DNA of 41,887 bases from Bacteroidota bacterium. GTDB taxonomy: Bacteria > Bacteroidota > Bacteroidia > Chitinophagales > Chitinophagaceae. Position 1 is the stretch's first letter; every line of letters starts with the position of its first letter. Below are positions 25,246-34,121 of the stretch, one piece after another. A model generated the notes under the pieces. It saw only the letters and a program-made list of their open reading frames with translations. It did no database searches and was not told the DNA's origin. The stretch is taken from NCBI GenBank assembly GCA_013286425.1, contig JABDFS010000011.1, positions 6,839-48,725 of the forward strand. The letters are read 5' to 3'. Both the position numbers and the translations under genes were made by a program.

Positions 25246-26332
25246 GCTGCCTTACTTTCCAATTATTAAGTATAGATATGAATTCCAGGCTGTCTTTTGC
25301 AACATCTGATTTATTCATAAGATCAGAAAGCGCTTCTTTATTGTATTCAGGCCTTGGTTTATTTGAAGTATAATCTAACCCGTAAGCTTTATTCCTTGGA
25401 TCAATCCAATGTTGCTGATACATCCAATTCACCAAAAGATAAATTGCCAGAACAACAGGAACACTCCAGTTACCTAAAAAAAGCGAAAGCGCTCCTGCAA
25501 CTGCAATCAGGATAGCAAAAAATAAAGTGATGCTGGCACCTGCCGGAATCTGGCAATAACGATTCTCTGTAAAAAGCCCGATCAGAACCAATGCTATCAA
25601 TGCTATAAAAACAGCTTTAACAGCAGCTACATGGTGGCGTTTAAAAATTGAATTCAAAAATTGCTGGCTGTAATGTTTTGTATTTCTTGGTTTTCTTAAT
25701 CCGAATGTTGCACTCAAAAACCAATCAATACGCATCTCTCCTTTTTCGATCTTTGAATTTTTGATCATCCGGGAAGCGCGCTCATATTTTTCTTTAGCAG
25801 TTGTAAAATCGGTCACCATCTTCCTGTAGATCTTTTTATCTGTACCGAAAAAATATCCGAAAGCAATGGCGAGTGATAAAATAAATCCTCCTAAAAAACC
25901 TCCAACCAAAGTAAGTATTTCTACTGAAGATGATAACTCTTCTACCCGTTGATAACTTATTGCGAAAAATAAATAACTCAATAAAAAAATAACCGGAATA
26001 ACCGCATTATTGATGCAATATTTTAAAAAAGGCTGAGCTGTTGTAGCGAGAAATTTTATATGCCGGCTATGTAAAATGAATGTGGTAATATTCCAACTCA
26101 TTATGTAAGCGCCAATAGCAAACCCAACAAATGCAGTGCTTGCAGCGCTTACATGCCCCAAATATTCCGGTGCAAGCATTAAAGAATCAGCACCATAAGG
26201 TTTTAAAAACTGGCCGCCGATTGTTGCAAAAAGAATGACCCAGAACAGCAGTAAAACCTGGTACCTGCGGAAATGCAGAAAAACCAGTTGCACGGGAAAT
26301 GAATAAAAGAAACCTGCTAAATATTTCTTCAT
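25196..26332 (-). CDS. N-terminal membrane half of the frameshifted membrane-patatin protein
   Basis: A hydrophobic region with about seven to eight membrane segments (VLLLFWVILFATIGGQFL; AFVGFAIGAYIMSW; IPVIFLLSYLFFAI; GGFLGGFILSLAIAFGYFFG; AVFIALIALVLIGLF; ASITLFFAILIAVAGALSLFLG; VVLAIYLLVNW), followed by a linker to EQKPVLFFF. After the T9 tract the frame continues only into GCKRRW and a stop, residues with no place in the family. The two frames overlap by 50 bp. The start ATG is 26332. The membrane region probably anchors the lipase domain at the inner membrane. Confidence 0.8.
   Translation of the reverse strand: MKKYLAGFFYSFPVQLVFLHFRRYQVLLLFWVILFATIGGQFLKPYGADSLMLAPEYLGHVSAASTAFVGFAIGAYIMSWNITTFILHSRHIKFLATTAQPFLKYCINNAVIPVIFLLSYLFFAISYQRVEELSSSVEILTLVGGFLGGFILSLAIAFGYFFGTDKKIYRKMVTDFTTAKEKYERASRMIKNSKIEKGEMRIDWFLSATFGLRKPRNTKHYSQQFLNSIFKRHHVAAVKAVFIALIALVLIGLFTENRYCQIPAGASITLFFAILIAVAGALSLFLGNWSVPVVLAIYLLVNWMYQQHWIDPRNKAYGLDYTSNKPRPEYNKEALSDLMNKSDVAKDSLEFISILNNWKVRQHEQKPVLFFFGCKRRW
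25217..25225 (-). other. T9 tract carrying the frameshift in the membrane-patatin gene
   Basis: Nine A on the + strand (nine T in the coding strand) at the exact junction. Eight T would give EQKPVLFFLDVSGGGNRS and a single open frame of 744 codons (26332 to 24100). Confidence 0.85.
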
Positions 26333-26392
26333 CAGTGTTTAATGACTTTTCAAGACATGATCATTTATGCAAATGCTGTTTAGTAAAAATAC

Positions 26393-26423
26393 AGAAGGTG
26401 CTTTATGTTTAAAAGCACCTTCT
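26393..26423 (-). terminator. Rho-independent terminator downstream of asnS
   Basis: Perfect 12-bp stem AGAAGGTGCTTT (26393-26404) / AAAGCACCTTCT (26412-26423), 7-nt loop, followed on the - strand by GTATTTTTAC. It is 42 bp after the asnS stop codon. Confidence 0.8.
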
Positions 26424-26465
26424 CATATTTTATTCAGGATATGAAAATCTATATCTGAAGTATTA

Positions 26466-27902
26466 TTAAAACTCGCAGTTCCTGGGCGTTCTTGCAAATG
26501 GAATTACGTCGCGGATATTGGTCATCCCGGTTACAAACAAAACCATACGCTCGAAACCTAATCCAAAACCTGAGTGCGGTACTGAACCAAAGCGGCGTGT
26601 ATCTAAATACCATTGCATTTCCTCAACCGGCACGTGCATTTGTTCCATGCGTCCGGTAAGTTTTTCAAGCCTCTCTTCACGCTGTGAACCGCCAACAATT
26701 TCGCCAATACCAGGTGCGAGAATATCCATTGCAGCAACCGTATTGCCGTCCTCATTCATGCGCATATAAAATGCTTTAATGGCTGCAGGATAACCGGTAA
26801 CGATAACAGGCTTTTTAAAATGCTTTTCTACGAGATAACGTTCATGTTCGCTTTGAAGGTCAATACCCCATTTTACTTCGTATTGAAATTTTTTCTTTTT
26901 GTAAGCAGCGCTGTTTAATAAAATGTCAATTGCTTCTGTATAAGTAATCCTTTCAAAAGCATTATTCAAAACGAATTCAAGCTTTTCAATCAATCCTAAT
27001 TCGCTGCGCTTATCCTGAGCCAATTGTTTTTCTTCTTCGACCAAACGTTGTGCAAGAAATTCAAGGTCTTCGCGGTTATTATCCATAACATACTGAATAA
27101 TGTATTTGATGAATTCTTCCGCGAGGTTCATGTTGTCTTCAATATCATAAAAGGCCATTTCAGGCTCAATCATCCAAAACTCTGCAAGATGCCTTGTAGT
27201 ATTTGAATTCTCTGCCCGGAATGTTGGGCCGAAAGTATAAATATCACTGAAAGCCATTGCTGCGAGCTCGCCTTCCAATTGTCCGCTTACTGTAAGATTG
27301 GTGCTTTTTCCAAAGAAATCTTCTTTAAAGTTGATGCTTCCATCTTCATTGCGAGGCGGATTATCAAACGGCAAAGTTGTTACCCGAAACATTTCACCGG
27401 CACCTTCTGCATCGCTGGCAGTGATTATTGGTGTATGCAGATAGACAAAACCTTTATCATTATAAAACTTATGAATAGCGAAAGCCAGTGAATGACGTAT
27501 GCGGAATACAGCGCCGAAAGTGCTGGTGCGAAAACGCAGGTGCGCAATCTCTCTTAAATATTCGAGGCTGTGTTTTTTGGGTTGCAGTGGATATTTCTCA
27601 GCGTCACTATCGCCCAATATTTCTACTGATTTTGCTTTTAGCTCAACTTTCTGGCCTTTACCTAAACTCGGCACCAACTCTCCCACCACTTTCAACGAAG
27701 CGCCGGTTGTAATACGTTTCAACGTTTCATCACCCAATAAACCCAAAGCAGCAACTACCTGTAAATTTTGATTGCAGCTTCCGTCATTCAAAGCAATAAA
27801 CTGGTTGTTGCGAAAGGTGCGCACCCAACCCATAACCGTTACTTCCTGGTTTGCCGGTTCTGTTGCCAGCAACGCTTTAATTTTCGTTCTCTTGTTAAAC
27901 AT
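26466..27902 (-). CDS. asnS: Asparaginyl-tRNA synthetase
   Basis: Charges tRNA-Asn with asparagine; class IIb synthetase. An N-terminal OB-fold anticodon-binding domain ([22 protein letters not shown], about 16-40) is followed by the catalytic core: motif 1 region with [17 protein letters not shown], motif 2 [24 protein letters not shown], and motif 3 [21 protein letters not shown] at the end. I chose ATG 27902 ([12 protein letters not shown], 478 residues) over the in-frame TTG 27926. The NTTRHL variant distinguishes AsnRS from AspRS. A terminator follows. Confidence 0.97.
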   Translation of the reverse strand: MFNKRTKIKALLATEPANQEVTVMGWVRTFRNNQFIALNDGSCNQNLQVVAALGLLGDETLKRITTGASLKVVGELVPSLGKGQKVELKAKSVEILGDSDAEKYPLQPKKHSLEYLREIAHLRFRTSTFGAVFRIRHSLAFAIHKFYNDKGFVYLHTPIITASDAEGAGEMFRVTTLPFDNPPRNEDGSINFKEDFFGKSTNLTVSGQLEGELAAMAFSDIYTFGPTFRAENSNTTRHLAEFWMIEPEMAFYDIEDNMNLAEEFIKYIIQYVMDNNREDLEFLAQRLVEEEKQLAQDKRSELGLIEKLEFVLNNAFERITYTEAIDILLNSAAYKKKKFQYEVKWGIDLQSEHERYLVEKHFKKPVIVTGYPAAIKAFYMRMNEDGNTVAAMDILAPGIGEIVGGSQREERLEKLTGRMEQMHVPVEEMQWYLDTRRFGSVPHSGFGLGFERMVLFVTGMTNIRDVIPFARTPRNCEF

Positions 27903-27990
27903 AATGCTTTGTAAAAAGGAGGGCAAAGATAAAGGTTGGCGGGAAGATAGGGAAGGATGTTTGAGGTGATGGTTGATTAAGCAAAATGAA

Positions 27991-29148
27991 TTACTCCCCT
28001 ATTTTGCCAACCCAAAACCAGGGAATACCCAGGTATCCGCTTTTAAGGTATACATTAACCATATCTCCTTCTTTTTCGGCATTATACAAGTCCGGGGAAA
28101 CTTCTACATCATCGGGTTCCGTGTACTGACCCCAGGCATCAAGATTAAGGTAATAACTGGTATGCTTACCGGTACTGATATGTTTACCTTTTACGGGTAC
28201 AGTAAAAACCTTTCCGGGAGTTTTGTCGTAATAACAATTTATTACAACCACCGAACCATATGCATAACAGCATAAGCATACCAGCAGGGAAATTAAGGTA
28301 GAGGATTTTTGTGCAGTTTGATTGTATAATTCGCGACATAACCACCATGCAATTGGCAGTATAATTACCAGCATTATCGTAACCGGTTTGTATACCCTGG
28401 CGTAATCATAAATATCATAATCAAGCAAAGCCCGAATCAACAGTACGAGTGTTAATAAAACAGCACTGATAACGGAAGGATAGGCAGTTTTTTTACCGTC
28501 GGTTATTCGCACGAGGCCTTTAAAATGCCAGATAACAACTAATGCAATAAAAGGAACAACAAGTAATAAAACAATTACAACATTATAAGGAACCGGGTAA
28601 ATAAAGCTCCAGAAGAAAACAATATAAGCAACTATATTTACCAGCTTTGCTGTTTGTTTTGCCTGCTTCAATCGGTTTGCCCTGTCGGTTTCTGAAAATC
28701 CAAAATGCTCATCTGCGAGAATAGATTCGGTTTCCTGTTGCACAGTAATAGCATCTATATTAGGAAGATGTTTTTCCAGCCATGCCTGTATCTCCTCCTT
28801 ATTTTCAAAACTGCTGCTAATGGTCATTTTTTTCTCAATACCGCCGGGAACAGGCAATATTTCAATTCCACCTTTATCCAGCAGCCGGAATCCCTGTATA
28901 TCACTTAAAGGTAAAGTTCTGAATGATGAACTGTTTATGAGCGTTATGCTATCATCATTCAATGTAAGGCAGGATGATCTTACCTCCTTTAAAAGATACC
29001 AGCCAATACCAATGAGAAAGGGGCCAATAAAAATAAAATACACCTGGCTGAAAAAAGCATAGCCGAACAAAAAAATGCCGCCTGCAAAAAATAGCACACT
29101 GAAAATATAACTGGCTATTCGGGCTGAAGAAGAAAACCGGAATTCCAT
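27991..29148 (-). CDS. Unknown multi-pass membrane protein
   Basis: Not recognised. The 385-residue product from ATG 29148 ([14 protein letters not shown]) has two N-terminal TM segments, then a soluble beta-rich stretch ([32 protein letters not shown], about 70-100) resembling a bacterial PH-like domain. Four to five further TM segments follow (about 175-305), and a C-terminal periplasm-like beta segment carries [25 protein letters not shown] and [30 protein letters not shown]. That last part resembles the C-terminal portion of DUF3592-type proteins. The longer frame from 29205 adds an unsupported Cys-containing N-terminus and overlaps the adk terminator. Confidence 0.75.
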   Translation of the reverse strand: MEFRFSSSARIASYIFSVLFFAGGIFLFGYAFFSQVYFIFIGPFLIGIGWYLLKEVRSSCLTLNDDSITLINSSSFRTLPLSDIQGFRLLDKGGIEILPVPGGIEKKMTISSSFENKEEIQAWLEKHLPNIDAITVQQETESILADEHFGFSETDRANRLKQAKQTAKLVNIVAYIVFFWSFIYPVPYNVVIVLLLVVPFIALVVIWHFKGLVRITDGKKTAYPSVISAVLLTLVLLIRALLDYDIYDYARVYKPVTIMLVIILPIAWWLCRELYNQTAQKSSTLISLLVCLCCYAYGSVVVINCYYDKTPGKVFTVPVKGKHISTGKHTSYYLNLDAWGQYTEPDDVEVSPDLYNAEKEGDMVNVYLKSGYLGIPWFWVGKIGE

Positions 29149-29191
29149 ATAAGCGGGGGTTTTGGTTCTGCAAAAATAAGAGGTATACATT

Positions 29192-29220
29192 AAAAAAGCA
29201 CTCACTATTGTGAGTGCTTT
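29192..29220 (-). terminator. Rho-independent terminator of adk
   Basis: Perfect 11-bp stem AAAGCACTCAC (29195-29205) / GTGAGTGCTTT (29210-29220) with a TATT loop. On the - strand a run of six T follows. It is 22 bp after the adk stop. Confidence 0.88.
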
Positions 29221-29242
29221 CTACTAATGTATAGTGGAAAAC

Positions 29243-29821
29243 TTATTCCTTTCTCTTATCAATCTCTGCACAAAGCGCATCAAATATTTCCTCTACACTG
29301 CCTTCACCTTTTATGTGTACCACTTTATCAAAACTGTTGTAGTAATCAGCCACAGCTTTGGTTTTGTTTTCATATTCTTCAATGCGGCTGCGGATAACTG
29401 ATTCATTGGTATCATCACTGCGGCCACTGCTTTGTCCGCGGATAAGTAAACGTTTCACCAACTCTTCTTCAGAAACATCCAAAGCAAGCATTACCGCAAT
29501 AGAAGTTTTTTTAAGTTGTAATAATTTATCCAACGCTTCTGCCTGTGCTGCAGTGCGGGGAAATCCATCAAACAAAAAACCCGCTACATCAGGGTTTGTT
29601 TCAAGCGCTGTGCTTATCATTCCAATCACTACTTCATCGGGTACAAGCTGTCCCTTATCCATGAAGTTTTTTGCTTCAATTCCAAGCGGAGTCTGATGAG
29701 CGATCTCGCTGCGCAATAAATCGCCGGTTGAAAGATGCTTCAAACCATATTTTTCAAGTAGTTTCTGACTTTGTGTGCCTTTTCCGCTACCCGGCGGACC
29801 AAATAAAATGATATTAAACAT
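29243..29821 (-). CDS. adk: Adenylate kinase
   Basis: Interconverts ATP + AMP and 2 ADP. The P-loop GPPGSGKGT is at residues 8-16, the AMP-binding region has LSTGDLLRSEI, and the core signature FDGFPRTAAQAEALD is near residue 82. The LID is short, with RGQSSGRSDDTNESVIRSRIEEYENKT and no zinc cysteines. At 192 residues it is the short bacterial type found in Bacteroidota. A strong terminator follows directly, so it is probably transcribed separately from the downstream membrane protein. Confidence 0.97.
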   Translation of the reverse strand: MFNIILFGPPGSGKGTQSQKLLEKYGLKHLSTGDLLRSEIAHQTPLGIEAKNFMDKGQLVPDEVVIGMISTALETNPDVAGFLFDGFPRTAAQAEALDKLLQLKKTSIAVMLALDVSEEELVKRLLIRGQSSGRSDDTNESVIRSRIEEYENKTKAVADYYNSFDKVVHIKGEGSVEEIFDALCAEIDKRKE

Positions 29822-29928
29822 TTGCCTGCGTTAATCGCAAATATAATTGCTGATGCTTATAAATTAACAAGCCGCCCACATAAAAAGCAATCTGCATGAT
29901 AAAGAGATTCGTAATTTGATAGAGATTT

Positions 29929-30483
29929 ATGAAGCAGCTCCGGATTCTGTGTGCAATTTTTCTATCAGTATTTATTCTATCTTGTAATAACAATTCTAAA
30001 AAAACAGCAATGGAAAACAATTCGAACAATCCCGATTATTCACACACAGATACAAATAAAGTGGTGGTTAGCAATGATGCCTGGAAGAAAAGGCTTTCGC
30101 CTGAAGTTTATCGTGTTGCCAGGGAAAAAGGAACAGAACGCCCATGGAGCAGCGCGTATGAAGAGTCAAAAGAGATCGGCACTTATTATTGCGCTGTTTG
30201 CGGCAATCCTTTATTTGAAAGCGATACAAAATTTGAAAGCGGGTGCGGCTGGCCAAGCTTTTATAAACCCATCTCAAAAAGTTCTATTATTTATGAACAG
30301 GATAGCACCCATGGAATGCGCCGTACTGAAGTTATGTGTGGCAGATGTGGTTCGCACCTCGGCCATGTTTTTGATGACGGTCCTCCGCCAACAGGCCTGC
30401 GTTATTGCATAAACGGTGTGGTGCTTGATTTTGCAAAAGCACAAGAAGCCGAAAAAAAATATAATAAGGAAAATAATGAGTAA
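29929..30483 (+). CDS. msrB: Peptide-methionine (R)-S-oxide reductase MsrB, lipoprotein form
   Basis: Repairs methionine-R-sulfoxide in proteins. The signal is of lipoprotein type: lipobox F-I-L-S-C (Cys19) followed by NNNSKK, so it likely works in the periplasm rather than the cytosol. The MsrB domain spans about 50-180: zinc cysteines in [11 protein letters not shown] and [14 protein letters not shown], the substrate motif [11 protein letters not shown], and the catalytic Cys in [12 protein letters not shown]. At 184 residues it is normal for MsrB plus a leader. A bidirectional terminator separates it from the convergent carbonic anhydrase gene. Confidence 0.95.
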   Translation: MKQLRILCAIFLSVFILSCNNNSKKTAMENNSNNPDYSHTDTNKVVVSNDAWKKRLSPEVYRVAREKGTERPWSSAYEESKEIGTYYCAVCGNPLFESDTKFESGCGWPSFYKPISKSSIIYEQDSTHGMRRTEVMCGRCGSHLGHVFDDGPPPTGLRYCINGVVLDFAKAQEAEKKYNKENNE

Positions 30484-30486
30484 AAT

Positions 30487-30516
30487 AAAATGGCCTGAAA
30501 AATTTCAGGCCATTTT
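30487..30516. terminator. Bidirectional terminator between msrB and the carbonic anhydrase gene
   Basis: Perfect 14-bp stem AAAATGGCCTGAAA (30487-30500) / TTTCAGGCCATTTT (30503-30516) with an AA loop. It lies in the 35-bp gap between convergent stop codons. Confidence 0.85.
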
Positions 30517-30518
30517 AC

Positions 30519-31154
30519 TTAAAGATCATCATATGCGTAAATGGGGTTAATCTCTGAACCCGGCGGCATATCAAAAAGAGATTTTATTATTCCGTCTTTT
30601 AAACCATACACCCATCCATGCAACAGGGGTGCATTCCTTGTTTTCCATGCACGTTGAATAATAGAAGTTTTTGCAAGTTTTAAAACCTGTTCTTTTACGT
30701 TAAGTTCTACAAGCTTATCTGCTCTTGCTTCTTCATCAGGTATACTGTCAAGCTCCTGCTGGTATAATCTATATACATCTTTAATATTACGCAGCCACAT
30801 ATTTAAAACCTGGTTATAATCGTGCCTTCCCATGGCTGCTTTAATACCGCCGCAACCATAGTGGCCACAAACAATTACATGGTTTACTTTAAGATGATTC
30901 ACTGCATAATCCAACACGCTTAAGAGGTTTACATCTGTATGTATAACAAGATTTGCAATATTGCGGTGAACGAATATTTCTCCCGGCTCAGTCCCTGTAA
31001 TTTCATTGGCCGGCACGCGGCTATCGCTGCAGCCGATCCATAAAAATTCAGGCGTTTGAAGATGCGCAAGCCGGTTAAAATAATCCGGGTCTTCTTCTAC
31101 CATTTCCCGTGCCCAGGCTTTATTTTCCAATAAAAGTTTCTCGTAAGGTTTCAT
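30519..31154 (-). CDS. can: Beta-class carbonic anhydrase
   Basis: Zinc enzyme that interconverts CO2 and bicarbonate. Zinc ligands are Cys42 ([14 protein letters not shown]), His98 and Cys101 ([12 protein letters not shown]); the Asp44-Arg46 dyad is intact. The 211-residue length suits a single-domain enzyme. Its start ATG at 31154 lies inside the end of the SulP gene (35-bp overlap in another frame), which implies coupled translation. The pairing suggests that transported bicarbonate and CO2 are handled together. Confidence 0.96.
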   Translation of the reverse strand: MKPYEKLLLENKAWAREMVEEDPDYFNRLAHLQTPEFLWIGCSDSRVPANEITGTEPGEIFVHRNIANLVIHTDVNLLSVLDYAVNHLKVNHVIVCGHYGCGGIKAAMGRHDYNQVLNMWLRNIKDVYRLYQQELDSIPDEEARADKLVELNVKEQVLKLAKTSIIQRAWKTRNAPLLHGWVYGLKDGIIKSLFDMPPGSEINPIYAYDDL

Positions 31155-32730
31155 AATGTATAATTTTTACTGATTGTTGTAAAACAGGTTCTGTAATATG
31201 TTGATGTGTGCTTTTTCCTTTGCTCTTCTTTATTTCTGTTCTGATATTTTTAAGATGTGCATGTTGCAGAAAATCATTAATAACTTCTATTACATCTTTA
31301 TCAATAAAATCTGCTCTTGAAATATCAATCAGCACAGAAGAATTTTCAGGAACGCTTTCAAGTTTATTCTTTAGCAACGGCTTATTTAAAAAAGAAACAT
31401 CTTTTCTTAAACGAAAAAGATATCTGGTGTCATCATGCACAACAAAAATTGATGTTTTAAAATTACTGCGCAATATGAAAAACAAACCTACGCCAATACC
31501 AATTACAATTCCAATCAAAAGGTCTGTAAATATAATGGCAACAATTGTTATAACAAAAGGAATGAATTGCTCCAGGCCTTTGCTGTACATTTCTTTAAAC
31601 AAAGATGGCTTTGCCAGTTTATAACCTGTATAAATTAACACTGCAGCCAACGCTGATAAAGGAATTAAATTAATAAGGAACGGAATTAAAGCAACTGCAA
31701 GCAATAGCAACATACCATGCATAATGGCTGACGTTTTTGTTTTTGCACCTGCATTTACATTGGCTGAAGTTCTTACTACAACTGAGGTTACGGGCAACCC
31801 TCCTATTAACCCGCAAATTAAATTGCCAATACCCTGTGCTTTTAATTCCCTGTCTTTTGGTGTTACACGTTTGTATTGATCAAGTTCATCGGAAGCTTCT
31901 ATGTTCAACAATGTTTCAAGGCTTGCGACAATAGCAATGGTTATTCCTGTTATCCAAACTTCAGGCATATTCAAATAACTGAAATCGGGCAGCATGAAAA
32001 ATGAAAAGAATTCATTCACGTTTGCAGCTGCAGGAATATTTACCAACTGTTCTTTATGCAACAGCAACGTACTTCCGTTTGATAAAAACATATTCATGCA
32101 AACACCTGCGATAACAACAATAAGCGGTGCCGGAATTATTTTAAAGAACTTCCCTTTTTTCACTAATACCTTATCCCAAAAAATCTGGATGCCCAATGAA
32201 ACAAATCCGATAACAACTGCCAGCGGAGTAATTTTTGAAATAGCAGTAAATATGCCGCTGAATGTATTATGCTCATCATGCTGGGCAAATGCATAATCTC
32301 CTTCAAAGTCTGCATCATAACCCACCAAATGCGGAATTTGTTTTAAGATGAGAATGATGCCGATTGCAGAAAGCATTCCTTTAATAACATTCGTTGGAAT
32401 ATAATCTCCAAAGACACCTGCTTTTATAAATCCTAATATTAACTGAACAACACCTGCAATTAATACGGAAAGCAGGAATGCTTCAAACGTTGGCACTTTT
32501 AAAATGCCTGCTGCAACAATTGCAGTTAAGCCTGCGGCTGGTCCACTTACGCTTAAGTTGGAACCACTTAAACTGCCTATAACAATGCCGCCAATTATGC
32601 CGGCAATCAAGCCTGAAAATAAAGGCGCGCCTGAGCCCAAAGCAATGCCGAGGCAAAGCGGCAATGCAACTAAAAATACTACTACTGATGCTGAAAAATC
32701 AGCACCGATAGTCTTCAAAATATTTTTCAT
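31120..32730 (-). CDS. SulP-family anion transporter with STAS domain, probable bicarbonate transporter
   Basis: Inner-membrane anion transporter of the SLC26/SulP family. The 536 residues from ATG 32730 begin [34 protein letters not shown], the SulP TM1-TM2 signature. About ten to twelve membrane segments follow, with [21 protein letters not shown] (TM3 anion-site region) and [26 protein letters not shown]. The C-terminal STAS domain (about 425-510) contains [24 protein letters not shown]. The longer frame from 32898 adds 56 residues without family resemblance. Overlap with a carbonic anhydrase gene favours bicarbonate as substrate over sulfate; this is inference from context. Confidence 0.92.
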   Translation of the reverse strand: MKNILKTIGADFSASVVVFLVALPLCLGIALGSGAPLFSGLIAGIIGGIVIGSLSGSNLSVSGPAAGLTAIVAAGILKVPTFEAFLLSVLIAGVVQLILGFIKAGVFGDYIPTNVIKGMLSAIGIILILKQIPHLVGYDADFEGDYAFAQHDEHNTFSGIFTAISKITPLAVVIGFVSLGIQIFWDKVLVKKGKFFKIIPAPLIVVIAGVCMNMFLSNGSTLLLHKEQLVNIPAAANVNEFFSFFMLPDFSYLNMPEVWITGITIAIVASLETLLNIEASDELDQYKRVTPKDRELKAQGIGNLICGLIGGLPVTSVVVRTSANVNAGAKTKTSAIMHGMLLLLAVALIPFLINLIPLSALAAVLIYTGYKLAKPSLFKEMYSKGLEQFIPFVITIVAIIFTDLLIGIVIGIGVGLFFILRSNFKTSIFVVHDDTRYLFRLRKDVSFLNKPLLKNKLESVPENSSVLIDISRADFIDKDVIEVINDFLQHAHLKNIRTEIKKSKGKSTHQHITEPVLQQSVKIIHYETLRETFIGK

Positions 32731-32931
32731 TTGTTTTGATTTAGTGTAAACAATACCTTCTTCTGACTTAGAAGCTGTTTGAATTGATGCTGATTGTTTG
32801 AACAGCAAACTGTAGCTGCATATTGATATACAGTACAAGGGAGTGACACAAGGAACGATGCCATTGGTTCGCTTGCCGGTAAACAAAAAATAATTCAAAC
32901 AGGTCCTGTCTGAGGCAACAATCGTTATATG

Positions 32932-33228
32932 TTACACTAAATTGGGAGGAGGTGTGGGAACGTCTGCAACGTGCTGCTTTACCAAACGTGCATGTGCGTA
33001 CATGCTGTGGTTACTGATATCAGAAAGTATTTTTACCTGAACACTGAGAAAAGGGTAATTGGTGTGCAGCTCTTTTTCTTCAGAAAACTTTTTCCCGAAA
33101 TCCGAGCCGTGTGCTATTTCCTCAGTCAACTGGTTGTTGAATAATATAGCGCCGATTTGCCGCAGGGGAATAACCTGTGTACTGAGTACGGTCAAACAAA
33201 TAACTGCTATTATTTTTTTCAACTTCAT
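32932..33228 (-). CDS. Small exported protein of unknown function
   Basis: Not recognised. The 98 residues from ATG 33228 start with a likely signal peptide or N-terminal membrane helix (MKLKKIIAVICLTVLSTQVIP). A soluble part follows (QIGAILFNNQLTEEIAHGSDFGKKFSEEKELHTNYPFL), then a His-containing end (NHSMYAHARLVKQHVADVPTPPPNLV). It lies 201 bp upstream of the SulP gene on the same strand. I cannot assign a function. Confidence 0.55.
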   Translation of the reverse strand: MKLKKIIAVICLTVLSTQVIPLRQIGAILFNNQLTEEIAHGSDFGKKFSEEKELHTNYPFLSVQVKILSDISNHSMYAHARLVKQHVADVPTPPPNLV

Positions 33229-33301
33229 CGGGCTGCAAATAAATAAAACAATTATAAACAGCAATGCGCTGTATAAAAACTTAACAATAAAAAGGCAATT
33301 A

Positions 33302-34057
33302 TTAAATGCTTAGGCCGCCGCAGATACTTATAACTTCCCCGGTTATATATGCGCTTAAATCGCTTGCAAGAAATAAAGAAAGATTGGCAACTTCTTCTGC
33401 TTTGCCGAATCTTCCGAGCGGAATATCTTTTAAGAAATTTTCACCAACAGTTCCTTCTTTTAAATAATGCGTCATATCAGTTTCTATAAATCCGGGAGCA
33501 ATTGCATTACAGCGAATATTGCGGCTGCCTAACTCGATAGCAATAGATTTTGTAAATCCGATGATGCCTGCTTTTGAAGCTGCATAACTTGACTGGCCTG
33601 CATTTCCACGGATACCTATAATAGAACTCATGTTTATAATGCTGCCTGATTTTGCTTTCATCATCGGGCGCACTACCTGCTTTGTCATATTGTAAACACT
33701 GTTAAGGTTTACATCTATTACCTGGCTCCATTGGTCTTCTGTTAAACGCAACAGCAGATTATCTTTTGATATGCCTGCATTGTTCACACACACATCTACT
33801 TTTCCAAATTCTTTTACTACATCATTTACCAGCGTTTCGCATTGCGCAAAATCAGAAGCATTGCTTTTATATGCTTTTACCTGCACACCCAAATTGCTTA
33901 ATTCATTCTCAAGTGCAGCAGCTTTATCAGCGCTTGAATCACTTACATATGTAAAAGCAACATGCGCACCGCTCTCTGCAAATTTTTTCACAATGGCAGC
34001 GCCAATTCCACGCGCTGCTCCGGTAACAATACAAACCTTATCTTTTAGTAATGACAT
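33302..34057 (-). CDS. fabG: 3-oxoacyl-ACP reductase FabG-type short-chain dehydrogenase
   Basis: NADPH-dependent reductase of the classical SDR family, with all FabG marks: cofactor motif TGAARGIG (residues 12-19), NNAG (about 92-95), catalytic Ser in INMSSIIG, Tyr-x-x-x-Lys in SSYAASKAG (near 156-160), and PGFIETDMT. At 251 residues the length is exact for FabG. ATG 34057 begins MSLLKDKVCIVTG. It is 64 bp downstream of the GH3-family gene on the same strand. Other fab genes are not nearby, so it could be a specialised paralogue rather than the main fatty acid synthesis enzyme. Confidence 0.93.
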   Translation of the reverse strand: MSLLKDKVCIVTGAARGIGAAIVKKFAESGAHVAFTYVSDSSADKAAALENELSNLGVQVKAYKSNASDFAQCETLVNDVVKEFGKVDVCVNNAGISKDNLLLRLTEDQWSQVIDVNLNSVYNMTKQVVRPMMKAKSGSIINMSSIIGIRGNAGQSSYAASKAGIIGFTKSIAIELGSRNIRCNAIAPGFIETDMTHYLKEGTVGENFLKDIPLGRFGKAEEVANLSLFLASDLSAYITGEVISICGGLSI

Positions 34058-34121
34058 GAGTAATTTTTTTCTGATATGGCGGCAAAAATAATTTTATTGA
34101 AGTTATTAACGAAGCTTTTAT

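Noticed and set aside
32731-32898. N-terminal extension of the SulP protein from TTG 32898
   Set aside because: The 56 extra residues have no resemblance to SulP proteins, and ATG 32730 begins the canonical first helix.
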